In this document: positions 22,766-30,231 of the stretch, in pieces | Position numbering within the stretch: the stretch's first letter is position 1 | How the letters are laid out: each line of letters starts with the position of its first letter | DNA from: ARS1285 sp039796495 | GTDB lineage: Archaea; Nanobdellota; Nanobdellia; Pacearchaeales; GW2011-AR1 | Direction of reading: 5' to 3' | NCBI GenBank assembly: GCA_039796495.1 | Contig: JBDKJQ010000063.1 | Span: forward strand, 1-41,920 | Length of the DNA: 41,920 nucleotides | The notes under the pieces: generated by a model | The model's database searches: none | What the model saw: only the letters and a program-made list of their open reading frames with translations | What the model was told of the DNA's origin: nothing | Made by a program: the position numbers and the translations under genes

Positions 22766-23794
22766 ATGGGATTGTCGACTGAAGAGCGATTTGCACTGAT
22801 CAAACAGAACACTGAAGAAATCATTGGCGAGGAAGAATTGAAGAAATTATTGAAAGGAGGGAAAAAAATTTCAGTATACATTGGCACGGCGATAACGGGT
22901 AAGCCGCATATTGGTTATTTTTTGTGGATATTGAAATTGGCAGATTTTTTAAAAGCCGGCTTGCATGTTAAGATTTTGCTCGCCGATGTTCATGGCGCGT
23001 TGGATAACACTCCCTGGAATATACTTGCATATCGTTATCAGTATTATGATGAGTCGATCAGACAGATGTTAAAAGCTGCTGGCGCTGATATAAAGAAGCT
23101 TGAAGTTGTGAAAGGAAGCAGTTATCAGCTACAGAAAAATTATATTTCTGACTTGCTTAAGCTGGCGACTTTTGTTTCAGTTCACGATGCAAAAAAAGCA
23201 GCCTCGGATGTTGTTAAAAATGTTGAAGGTGAGCAGGCAAAACTTTCTGGATTGCTCTATCCGTTAATGCAGGCGCTTGATGAGGAATATCTGGAAGTTG
23301 ATATGCAATATGGAGGGATTGACCAGAGGAAAATTTTTGTTTTTGCACGAGAGAATCTTCCAAAAATAGGCTATAAATCCCGTGTTGAGATTATGACTCC
23401 TTTGATACCTTCCTTGGTTGAGAGTGGAAAAATGTCTGCCAGTAATGAGGCTTCAAAAATAGATTTGCTGGACAGCGATGATGAAATCAAGAATAAAATC
23501 AATCGGGCGTACTGCATGGAGGGAGACCCGCACAATGGCGTTATGGCTTTTTTGAAATTTGTGATTATGAATATTTTAGAAAATAAAAAAAATAAATTTG
23601 TGGTGAAAAGAGATAAAAAATTTGGCGGCGATGTTAGTTATAAAAGTTATATTGAAATTGAAAAAGATTTCGTATCAAAAAAATTACATCCGATGGATTT
23701 GAAACAGGCGGTTAGCGAGGAAATAATCACCTTATTGAAAAAGATCGACAAGAAAAAATTGGAGAAGTTGGCGGAGAAGGCGTATGAGGAATGA
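22766..23794 (+). CDS. tyrS: Tyrosyl-tRNA synthetase, archaeal type
   Basis: A 342-aa class I synthetase that attaches tyrosine to tRNA-Tyr. The HIGH-type motif is KPHIGYF at about residues 46-52, tyrosine-pocket residues lie in DMQYGGIDQRKIF, and KMSAS is near residue 226. Length and the absence of a C-terminal S4 domain fit the archaeal/eukaryotic form. The ATG at 22766 is preferred to a GTG three codons upstream because a TATA-like tttattaaatta lies about 25 nt before it. Its stop codon directly abuts the stop of the convergent GTPase gene, leaving no spacer. Confidence 0.95.
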   Translation: MGLSTEERFALIKQNTEEIIGEEELKKLLKGGKKISVYIGTAITGKPHIGYFLWILKLADFLKAGLHVKILLADVHGALDNTPWNILAYRYQYYDESIRQMLKAAGADIKKLEVVKGSSYQLQKNYISDLLKLATFVSVHDAKKAASDVVKNVEGEQAKLSGLLYPLMQALDEEYLEVDMQYGGIDQRKIFVFARENLPKIGYKSRVEIMTPLIPSLVESGKMSASNEASKIDLLDSDDEIKNKINRAYCMEGDPHNGVMAFLKFVIMNILENKKNKFVVKRDKKFGGDVSYKSYIEIEKDFVSKKLHPMDLKQAVSEEIITLLKKIDKKKLEKLAEKAYEE

Positions 23795-24709
23795 TCACTC
23801 GGTAAAAAACTCGACGACATCTTTATCTTTGACGTGATGTTTTAAGCCGATTTGCTGGCCGGGAAATTTGCTTGAGGGCCCCCAGATTTTAGCATACTTA
23901 ACTTTTTTGGAATAGCCGTGAAGAATTTTTTCAGCGACATCTTCCAGTGTCGCATTTGGCTGCAGAATGACTGGAAGATTATCTTTTGTTTTTTCCTTGC
24001 CCGGATGTTTTGTGTATACTCGCAGCACGTCGAAAGAATTGAGAATCTTTTCTTTCAATAAATCCAATCCCTCTTTTGTTGCTGCAGATACAAGCACGAA
24101 ATTATAGCGTTTTGATTTGAGCGTTTCCATTATTTTTCTTTTTGTTTCTTCATCAAATAAATCTATCTTGTTAAAGACAATGATTCTTCGTTGGTTTTCT
24201 TTTTTCGGCAAGAGATCGAGAATTGTTTTTATTTCCTGCATTTTCTCAACGATTATTAATAGCGTGTCTGCATTGTTGACAATCCCCCTGTCAAAATGTT
24301 CTGATGCGATGGGTGGCAGATCAATGATCTGGATGTTGCATCCCTGATAGCTGCAAATTCCAATTTCTGGCTCCTGAGTTGTAAACCCGTAGCTTGCAAT
24401 TTTTGGATGAGCGTTTGTTAATATTTTTAATAAAGAAGATTTTCCCGCATTTGTCAGTCCGACCAGTACTGCCTGCATATCTTCTTTTTTTATTCCTTTT
24501 TTCCCTTTTTTCGCCTTTGATTTCTTTTCAAACTGCTGCTTTAATTTTTTATAACGCGTCCTTAAATTTGCACGCAGCGTCTCTGCGCCCTTGTGTGTCG
24601 GCATTGTTTTTAACATCTTTTCCAAGGCAAGAATTCTGTCTTCGTCTGTCTGCGCTTTTTGATATTCTAATTCTGCCTGCACATACTCGTAATTTGCGTT
24701 GATTGGCAT
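23795..24709 (-). CDS. DRG/OBG-related GTPase with TGS domain
   Basis: A 304-aa GTPase. A basic helical N-terminus (residues 1-78, with RANLRTRYKKLKQQFEKK) resembles DRG proteins; the G domain has Walker A GLTNAGKSS (about 87-95), switch II DLPPIASEH, NKID near 180 and SAAT; the TGS domain occupies about residues 225-304 (LQPNATLEDVAEKI ... HHVKDKDVVEFF). DRG-type proteins associate with ribosomes. In G3 the usual D-x-x-G reads DLPP, so the glycine contacting the gamma phosphate is replaced; hydrolysis may be slowed. It starts on an A/T box that could also serve the gene at 24759. Confidence 0.9.
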   Translation of the reverse strand: MPINANYEYVQAELEYQKAQTDEDRILALEKMLKTMPTHKGAETLRANLRTRYKKLKQQFEKKSKAKKGKKGIKKEDMQAVLVGLTNAGKSSLLKILTNAHPKIASYGFTTQEPEIGICSYQGCNIQIIDLPPIASEHFDRGIVNNADTLLIIVEKMQEIKTILDLLPKKENQRRIIVFNKIDLFDEETKRKIMETLKSKRYNFVLVSAATKEGLDLLKEKILNSFDVLRVYTKHPGKEKTKDNLPVILQPNATLEDVAEKILHGYSKKVKYAKIWGPSSKFPGQQIGLKHHVKDKDVVEFFTE

Positions 24710-24723
24710 AGGTTTTGAGTAAG

Positions 24724-24737
24724 GATAATTATAAAAA
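24724..24737. promoter_or_regulatory. Possible shared TATA-like box of two divergent genes
   Basis: The spacer between the GTPase start (24709, leftward) and the 85-aa ORF start (24759, rightward) has only one strong A/T box, ataattataaaaat. Its centre lies about 23 nt from the leftward ATG and about 28 nt from the rightward one. A single near-symmetric box could therefore support both transcripts. Confidence 0.45.
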
Positions 24738-24758
24738 TCTTGTTTTTATTTCATTTTC

Positions 24759-25016
24759 ATGGAAGAATACACTTTTGGAGTATATCATCGACCTAGAAGC
24801 CAGGTTATTCATAGGGTTAGAATTGATTGGGGGTTAGGTAGGATTTTGCTATCATGCCAGTACGAGTTGATTGATTTTTCCAGTAAACACGTTTATGAAA
24901 ATCTTAGATTCAACGAGCGATCTCTCAGAAAATTTAAATCGATAGATAAGGGTGTCTATGCACTTTGTTTTCATTGTATGGATCGACAACCTTCTTGGGA
25001 GCGAGCTCATGAATAA
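24759..25016 (+). CDS. Small protein of unknown function, first gene of a repair/diphthamide operon
   Basis: An 85-aa protein with no recognised domain. It is basic and aromatic (YTFGVYHRPRSQVIHRVRID, then RSLRKFKSIDKG) with a Cys-rich end (CFHCMD). Its last codons overlap the start of the alkyladenine glycosylase gene by 8 bases, so the two are probably translated in a coupled way. The reading frame is supported mainly by this operon position and by the A/T box about 28 nt upstream; the product itself is not familiar. Confidence 0.55.
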   Translation: MEEYTFGVYHRPRSQVIHRVRIDWGLGRILLSCQYELIDFSSKHVYENLRFNERSLRKFKSIDKGVYALCFHCMDRQPSWERAHE

Positions 25017-25542
25017 TTTATCTCTAAACCATTTATTTAATCAGCCTGCAGACATTGTGGCGCAAGAACTTTTGGGTAGTGTTATTGTCCGAAAGATAAA
25101 CGGAAAAGAAAGAAGGGCTGTTATCGTCGAGACTGAGGCTTATTTTGATGAGACTGATCCTGCTTCGCGTGCCTGTTTTAATGGTGATTTGCGTGCGACC
25201 ATGTGTATGGGGGCGGGGACACTCTTAGTGTATGGTGTGCATAATAACTGGTTGGTGAATATTGTAACTGGAGAAAAAGGCAGGGCTGAGGCAGTCTTAA
25301 TTCGGGCTGTTGAGCCATTGAATTTTAATGAGCGTTGCAATGGTCCAGGTTTACTTACTCGCGCTTTGAATATTGGAAAAAGATTTCATAAGCAGATCAT
25401 CTTCGGAAACGAAGAATTATCTCTCGTACGTTTTCCTCAGAGAACATTTGAGATAACTAAGAGTTTTCGCATTGGAGTTCGTCGCGATTTACCAAAGAAA
25501 TTGCGTTTTTACATTAAAGGGAATAGATGGGTGAGCAGATGA
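25009..25542 (+). CDS. DNA-3-methyladenine glycosylase (AAG/MPG family)
   Basis: A 177-aa enzyme that removes alkylated or deaminated purines from DNA. Family motifs are visible: AQELLGSVIVRK near the start, the catalytic region VETEAYFDETDPASRACFN with the activating glutamate, YGVHNNWLVNIV, EAVLIRAVEPL, and CNGPGLLTRALNI. The length fits the bacterial-like short form. The ATG at 25009 is chosen because it overlaps the upstream stop and gives the family's normal start; an upstream in-frame extension to 24952 lies inside the preceding gene. It ends in an ATGA overlap with the Dph6 gene. Confidence 0.9.
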   Translation: MNNLSLNHLFNQPADIVAQELLGSVIVRKINGKERRAVIVETEAYFDETDPASRACFNGDLRATMCMGAGTLLVYGVHNNWLVNIVTGEKGRAEAVLIRAVEPLNFNERCNGPGLLTRALNIGKRFHKQIIFGNEELSLVRFPQRTFEITKSFRIGVRRDLPKKLRFYIKGNRWVSR

Positions 25543-26207
25543 AAATCGGCATTTTATTTTCTGGAGGGAAGGATAGTATGTATGCTTGCTGGACTGCAAA
25601 AAAAATGGGACATGATATTGGTTGTCTTATCAGTATTTATTCTGAAAATGAAGACAGTTTTATGTTTCATACTCCATCGATACAACAAGTTGAAAAGCAG
25701 GCTGAAGTTATGAATATTCCCCTATTAACTAGAAAAACACGCGGAGAAAAGGAAACTGAATTGGATGATCTAGAAAAAATAATCCGAGAAGCTATACAAA
25801 AATACCGTATTGAGGGTATTGTTACCGGGGCCATTAAAAGTGTGTATCAAGCGTCTCGTGTTCAAAAAATCTGTAATGCATTCGGCATTGAATGCTTTAA
25901 TCCCCTATGGCAGAAAAATCAGGGAGAACATCTGCAGGATCTTATAAAAAATAAATTTGAAGTTGTCATTACTGGTGTTGCCGCATTCCCCTTTGATAAA
26001 AAATTTTTGGGGAGGAAGATTGACAGCACATTCATTTCTGAAATGAAATCACTTGAGAAAAAATACGGTGTTAATCCTGCTGGAGAGGGGGGAGAATTTG
26101 AAAGTTTTGTTTTAGATTGCCCGTTATTTTTACGACGACTGAAAGTTATTTCTTATCGGGATTTTGGCGAGAGGCATTCGTGGCGACGGGAGGTTGAAGT
26201 TAGATGA
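25539..26207 (+). CDS. dph6: Diphthine-ammonia ligase (Dph6-type PP-loop ATPase)
   Basis: A 222-aa enzyme that amidates diphthine on elongation factor 2 to give diphthamide, using ATP and ammonium. The ATP-binding PP-loop SGGKDS lies at residues 8-13, followed by the family motifs HTPSIQQVEKQAE, EGIVTGAIKSVYQASR and, near the end, AGEGGEFESFVLDCPLF. Start 25539 forms an ATGA overlap with the glycosylase gene, has ggtgag upstream, and gives the canonical MKIGILFSGG; the ATG at 25527 is less likely. It overlaps the following amidotransferase gene by the same ATGA arrangement, which suggests a functional link. Confidence 0.92.
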   Translation: MKIGILFSGGKDSMYACWTAKKMGHDIGCLISIYSENEDSFMFHTPSIQQVEKQAEVMNIPLLTRKTRGEKETELDDLEKIIREAIQKYRIEGIVTGAIKSVYQASRVQKICNAFGIECFNPLWQKNQGEHLQDLIKNKFEVVITGVAAFPFDKKFLGRKIDSTFISEMKSLEKKYGVNPAGEGGEFESFVLDCPLFLRRLKVISYRDFGERHSWRREVEVR

Positions 26208-26749
26208 AGGCTATTCTCATTATCGATATCTGCAAAGAGCGGCTTCACTATTATGAATTTGTGAAACCCGTTGAGAACATTGTTAAGAATGCGCGAAAAA
26301 AATATGTTGTGAGACCTTATAAAAAATTGAAGAAAAAAGACTTGGATAATTCGGAGAAAATAATCATCTGCGGAACGAGTTTACATGATAATGAATTTGT
26401 CAAGGATATTGAAAAATTTTCGTGGCTCTTTACTTTCAATAAACCTGTTTTTGGAATTTGTGGAGGAATGCAGATTCTTGGGTTAGTCTATGGAGGAAAG
26501 CTGAAAAAGAAAACTGAAATTGGATTTTATAAGGAGAAATTTACTAAAAGCTTTCTTGGTTTAGCAGGAGAGGCAGAAGTGTATCATCTGCATAATTATC
26601 ATGTGGTTTTTCCTTCGGTGTTTGATGTTTTCTCTGTTTCTAAAAGCGGGGTTATGCAGGCTGTACAACATCAAAAGAATGAATTGTATGGAGTATTATT
26701 TCATCCTGAAGTGAGGAACAAACAGATGATTGAAAATTTTATCAGATAA
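26204..26749 (+). CDS. Stand-alone class I glutamine amidotransferase
   Basis: A 181-aa glutaminase domain of the GuaA-N type that releases ammonia from glutamine. The nucleophile cysteine is in FGICGGMQILG at about residues 84-94, and the His-Glu pair is in FHPEV near residue 167. The length matches archaeal GMP synthase subunit A. No synthetase subunit (GuaAB) is nearby; instead its start overlaps the Dph6 stop (ATGA). It may be GuaAA displaced from its partner, or it may feed ammonia to Dph6, a role inferred only from position. It is the last of the four overlapping genes. Confidence 0.85.
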   Translation: MKAILIIDICKERLHYYEFVKPVENIVKNARKKYVVRPYKKLKKKDLDNSEKIIICGTSLHDNEFVKDIEKFSWLFTFNKPVFGICGGMQILGLVYGGKLKKKTEIGFYKEKFTKSFLGLAGEAEVYHLHNYHVVFPSVFDVFSVSKSGVMQAVQHQKNELYGVLFHPEVRNKQMIENFIR

Positions 26750-26793
26750 ACGTTTATTAAGAACTGCCGCCTTTATATAAAAAAGATTTGGAG

Positions 26794-27993
26794 ATGAAAC
26801 AACCTGAATTTTATCGCAGGAAATTAGATAATGGGCTGACCGTACTATTTGAAAGACGAAATATTCCTGTTGTTGCTGTTGCGAGTAGTGTTCGATTTGG
26901 CGCGCAATATGAATCAGCTTCTTTGAAAGGGATAAGTCATTTTATTGAACATCTTGTGTTCAAGGGAACCAAAAAAAGAAGTGTGGAGCAAATCCCGAAG
27001 GAAATAGAAGGAGTTGGCGGAGTTATCAATGCATTTACCGGAGAGGATGTAACGTGTTATTGGAATAAACTGCCGAGCAAACATTTTGCATTAGGTGCTG
27101 ATGTTGGTCGAGATCTCATTTTGAATCCTTTGTTTGAAAAGGATGCTTTAGAGCGAGAGCGGAAAGTCATCCTTGAGGAAATCAAAATGTATAAGGATAA
27201 CCCGACGTCACATGTATTTGAAAAAATAAAAGAATTGTTATATAAAAAACCATTTAATATGTCTATTGCCGGAACACTATCGACCGTTTCCCGGCTGTCC
27301 CGTGAGAAAGTTATTGCGCTCCATGGTTCAGTATACGCGTCGAATAATCTCATCTTTAGCGTCGTGGGAGATGTAGCGTGGGATGATGTGTTAGTGGAGG
27401 CAAAAAAATTTCCCGAAACCACAAAAAAAATTATTGCAGTGTCTGCTGTTAAAAAACAAGGGAGTATCATTGAAAAAAGAAAAGGCATTGATCAGGCGCA
27501 CGAAGTCATTGGATTTCATATGCCTCTTCTTACGGAAAAAAACAGATATGCCGCGGAAATATTTGATAGCATATTAGGGGGAGGTATGAGCAGTAGATTA
27601 TTTCAGGAAATCAGAGAGAAACGGGGACTTGCGTATGCAATCAAAAGCAATCTTGAACAATCAAAGGATTACGCGTATGGGATGATCTATGCAGGAACTG
27701 TCAAGGAAAAAATTACCGAAGTGAAGTCTCTTGTTTTAAAAGAAATAAAAAAAATGAATGCCCTGCAACAAGCTGATTTAAGCGAAGCAAAAGAACGCCT
27801 TATTGGACTGAAAGAAATCAGCAAAGAGAAATGTGATTCCACGATGATGGACTTATTGCAAGAGGAAATCGGCGGCAATGCAGAACATTATTATTCCTAT
27901 GAAGAAAATATCAATAAAGTTAATTTAAAAACTGTTCGAAAACTGAGTAACCTTCGCGGTTATAGTTTTGCTGCATTAGTTCCTCACCAATAA
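26794..27993 (+). CDS. M16-family zinc metallopeptidase
   Basis: A 399-aa peptidase of the M16 (pitrilysin/processing peptidase) family. The inverted zinc motif is HFIEH at residues 49-53, with the distal glutamate in ERKVILEEIKM near residue 128. The second half has the usual C-terminal repeat with SSRLFQEIREKRGLAYAI. The size matches bacterial single-gene M16B peptidases such as YmxG/PqqF-like proteins, so it probably acts as a dimer in the cytoplasm. Start 26794 (ATG) is preferred to the TTG two codons upstream. Its stop directly abuts that of the convergent DUF378 gene. Confidence 0.92.
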   Translation: MKQPEFYRRKLDNGLTVLFERRNIPVVAVASSVRFGAQYESASLKGISHFIEHLVFKGTKKRSVEQIPKEIEGVGGVINAFTGEDVTCYWNKLPSKHFALGADVGRDLILNPLFEKDALERERKVILEEIKMYKDNPTSHVFEKIKELLYKKPFNMSIAGTLSTVSRLSREKVIALHGSVYASNNLIFSVVGDVAWDDVLVEAKKFPETTKKIIAVSAVKKQGSIIEKRKGIDQAHEVIGFHMPLLTEKNRYAAEIFDSILGGGMSSRLFQEIREKRGLAYAIKSNLEQSKDYAYGMIYAGTVKEKITEVKSLVLKEIKKMNALQQADLSEAKERLIGLKEISKEKCDSTMMDLLQEEIGGNAEHYYSYEENINKVNLKTVRKLSNLRGYSFAALVPHQ

Positions 27994-28176
27994 TTATTGG
28001 AATGCTTTGATTAAAGCCCAAATACCGCATAACCCTACAATCCAGTAGACTACGTTTGCTACCATCGGCATTGAACCAACAAGCATATCCACAAGGTTCC
28101 AATCAAATGAGGCTAATCCCCAATTTATTGCACCAATTGCTGCAATCACTAAAGCAGTTCTATCATACCAAGCCAT
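27994..28176 (-). CDS. DUF378 family membrane protein
   Basis: A 60-aa protein with two transmembrane helices. It matches the DUF378 (YuzA-like) pattern: LVIAAIGAINWGLASFDWNLVDML and a second helix VVYWIVGLCGIWAL. The function of the family is unknown. A strong Shine-Dalgarno aaggaggt (minus strand) lies eight bases before the ATG, in contrast to the leaderless genes around it, which suggests a gene acquired from or tuned like bacterial genes; DUF378 is common in bacteria. Confidence 0.9.
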   Translation of the reverse strand: MAWYDRTALVIAAIGAINWGLASFDWNLVDMLVGSMPMVANVVYWIVGLCGIWALIKAFQ

Positions 28177-28241
28177 TTTGTGACCTCCTTTCGTGATTTA
28201 ATAAGGAAAAATCTATTTAAATATGTTTTTGTTTTTATACG

Positions 28242-29012
28242 ATGGAAATTGTGCGCGTACGGTTCATTGATAAAGAAAATACGGGCTGTGAGAAAGCACC
28301 TATCGCAATTCTTGAACGCTTTAAGAATATTTCGTGCAAGGAAAACGGTAGCGGCATCGTTAAAGACATGCTGCGGTTTGAAGAGATACATGTTAATCTT
28401 GCAGATGCTGCAGAAGCAGATTATCTGATTTTCGAAAATGGAAAAGAAACGTTTGAGCGGAACTTTAAATCTTTTTTTATCGGCGGAGATACCAGTGTCC
28501 TTTATCCACTCTTGCGTGCATTTACAAAAACGGAAAAAAATCCTTTGACGATTGTATTTGATGCGCATGCAGGATGCGGCAGTTCACCCCATCTTGACAA
28601 AATTTGGCTTAGTCAATTGGCTGAAGAACGTCAGAATATTGTTCTTGTCGGAACGCGAGCGTATGCACCTGACGAAAAATCTTTTTTAAAAGATAAGCAT
28701 ATTCTCTCTATAGATCGGGGCTTGCTCGGAGAAGATTGCGAAGGCATCTGTGATCTTCTTATGGAGCGAGCGCATGCAGCTTCGGGGTTTTTTGTCTGCA
28801 TTGACCTGGATGTTGTTGACCCTTCCGGTGCACCTGGTGTTACGCATATTGAGCCAGGTGGCATCAGCAGTAGTGAACTTATTTATTTTGTTAAGCGACT
28901 TTCTTTATTAAAAAATTTTAAAGGTGCTGCCATTCTTGGTGCTAATCCTGACAAAGATGTGAATGGCATGACTGTTGCGCTGGGTGCACGACTGTTAGCT
29001 GAGATGGTGTGA
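28242..29012 (+). CDS. Arginase/agmatinase-fold protein with degenerate metal site
   Basis: A 256-aa member of the ureohydrolase superfamily. Four metal-site motifs can be placed: GGDTS at 81-85 (normally GGDHS), DAHAG at 107-111 (normally DAHxD), DLDVVDPSGAPG at 188-199 (intact), and GANPDKD at 233-239 (normally an E before the NP). Loss of the first His and of the second Asp of DAHxD removes ligands to the two manganese ions, so arginine or agmatine hydrolysis is unlikely in the ordinary form. It may bind one metal or have a structural role. TATA-like tatttaaat at 28214-28222 lies 24 nt before the ATG. The RNA ligase-like gene starts one base after its stop. Confidence 0.85.
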   Translation: MEIVRVRFIDKENTGCEKAPIAILERFKNISCKENGSGIVKDMLRFEEIHVNLADAAEADYLIFENGKETFERNFKSFFIGGDTSVLYPLLRAFTKTEKNPLTIVFDAHAGCGSSPHLDKIWLSQLAEERQNIVLVGTRAYAPDEKSFLKDKHILSIDRGLLGEDCEGICDLLMERAHAASGFFVCIDLDVVDPSGAPGVTHIEPGGISSSELIYFVKRLSLLKNFKGAAILGANPDKDVNGMTVALGARLLAEMV

Positions 29013-29013
29013 G

Positions 29014-29559
29014 ATGAAATTAACCCGTTGCTTTGTTGCCACTCAATTATCACCTGCCGCGATTGCTGAAATCAAACGCATCCAAGAGGGCCTCATGGAC
29101 CGGTTTCATTTCGACGGAAAACTCACTGAACCGGAACAATTGCATCTCACTCTGAAATTTTTGGGAGAGATTGATGAGCCTACTTTACAGACTGTCAGAA
29201 AACAATTATTTGCTATTCATTTCGAACCCCTTTCTGTTGCTTTAATCAGCGTCGGTGTTTTTTCCTCACACACCCCGCGTATTGTCTGGATTGCACTCGA
29301 TGGGGCTGATGGGCTGCAACATGCGGTTGATAAAAGTCTTGAGCATTTATTTTCTATAGAAAAACAGTTTATGGGACATATTACTATTGCGCGTTTGAAA
29401 CATCTTGAAGAAAAAAAAGAATTTCTGCGTTATCTGAACCAACTGCACTGCTCAACACGTTTCACTATCGATAGGTTTTTTCTGAATAAGTCTATTCTTA
29501 CTCCTTCTGGGACAATTTATGAAACAATTGAGGAATATGTCGCCAGAATTACCTTTTAA
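29014..29559 (+). CDS. thpR: 2',5'-RNA ligase-like 2H phosphoesterase (ThpR)
   Basis: A 181-aa protein of the 2H superfamily with the two H-x-T-x motifs: HLTL at residues 44-47 and HITI at 122-125. Members open 2',3'-cyclic phosphates and can join 2',5' ends in RNA; the physiological substrate is uncertain. The start CFVATQLS and length are typical. It is one base downstream of the arginase-like gene and thus probably co-transcribed. Its end overlaps by 4 bases the end of the convergent nuclease gene. Confidence 0.9.
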   Translation: MKLTRCFVATQLSPAAIAEIKRIQEGLMDRFHFDGKLTEPEQLHLTLKFLGEIDEPTLQTVRKQLFAIHFEPLSVALISVGVFSSHTPRIVWIALDGADGLQHAVDKSLEHLFSIEKQFMGHITIARLKHLEEKKEFLRYLNQLHCSTRFTIDRFFLNKSILTPSGTIYETIEEYVARITF

Positions 29560-30230
29560 TCTTTGTGGCTGAGAATATCTTTAAATTCCTTTGCCTGGTT
29601 TTTCAAGACTTGGATGAGATTCTCTTCTGATGCATTGAACACGTTTTGGAGCGTGGAAAATTTTTCGAGAAGTTTTTGCGCTTTTTTTGGGCCAATGTTT
29701 GGAAATGATTCGAGAATATATTTTTTCTGTTCCTGAACTGTTTTTGGAATTCTTGCATGCAGTGAGAGCGGAGACTTCTTTTTCACTTGCTGTTTTGCTA
29801 ATGTAATAAGATATTTCGCCGTATCCTCGTGATCCACTGAAAAAATAATTGGTATACTATAATTGTTCATTACAGAAATAAGCAGCCCTCTCACTGCCTT
29901 TGCCATACCATCATTTTCTTTGTATATCTCTTTGAGACTTCCCTCGACTATCAGAAATTGTTTTTTGTATTCTTTTATCTGAATCAACTGATCTCTCAGT
30001 CGTTTACTGATCATTGAAGAGATTAAATCAGAAACTGTTTTTCGTTCTATGGCCGCCTCTCCGATTATATAATCTGCGATTTTTAATGATCTCATTTCCA
30101 GGGTTATCTCTGAGGAGGACTTTAATTCTGATAATACCAGAGAGTTTTTTTCATGAATATCTGCGATTATGATGGGAACTTTTTCAGGCTTTTGTTTTCT
30201 TTTCAATTTTTTGAAAATGTCGTGAAGCAT
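29556..30230 (-). CDS. ERCC4/XPF-type nuclease (nuclease half of a split Hef)
   Basis: A 224-aa structure-specific endonuclease. The ERCC4 catalytic motif ERKTVSD lies at residues 62-68, preceded by VPIIIADIHEKNS, and a C-terminal helix-hairpin-helix tandem starts ILESFPNIGPKKAQKLLEKFSTL (about 168-215). It would dimerise and cut branched DNA near forks. It lies one base after the helicase gene, in the same order as the domains of the fused Hef protein of Thermococcales, so the two likely act together. Whether the split is original or derived cannot be judged here. Confidence 0.92.
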   Translation of the reverse strand: MLHDIFKKLKRKQKPEKVPIIIADIHEKNSLVLSELKSSSEITLEMRSLKIADYIIGEAAIERKTVSDLISSMISKRLRDQLIQIKEYKKQFLIVEGSLKEIYKENDGMAKAVRGLLISVMNNYSIPIIFSVDHEDTAKYLITLAKQQVKKKSPLSLHARIPKTVQEQKKYILESFPNIGPKKAQKLLEKFSTLQNVFNASEENLIQVLKNQAKEFKDILSHKD

Positions 30231-30231
30231 G

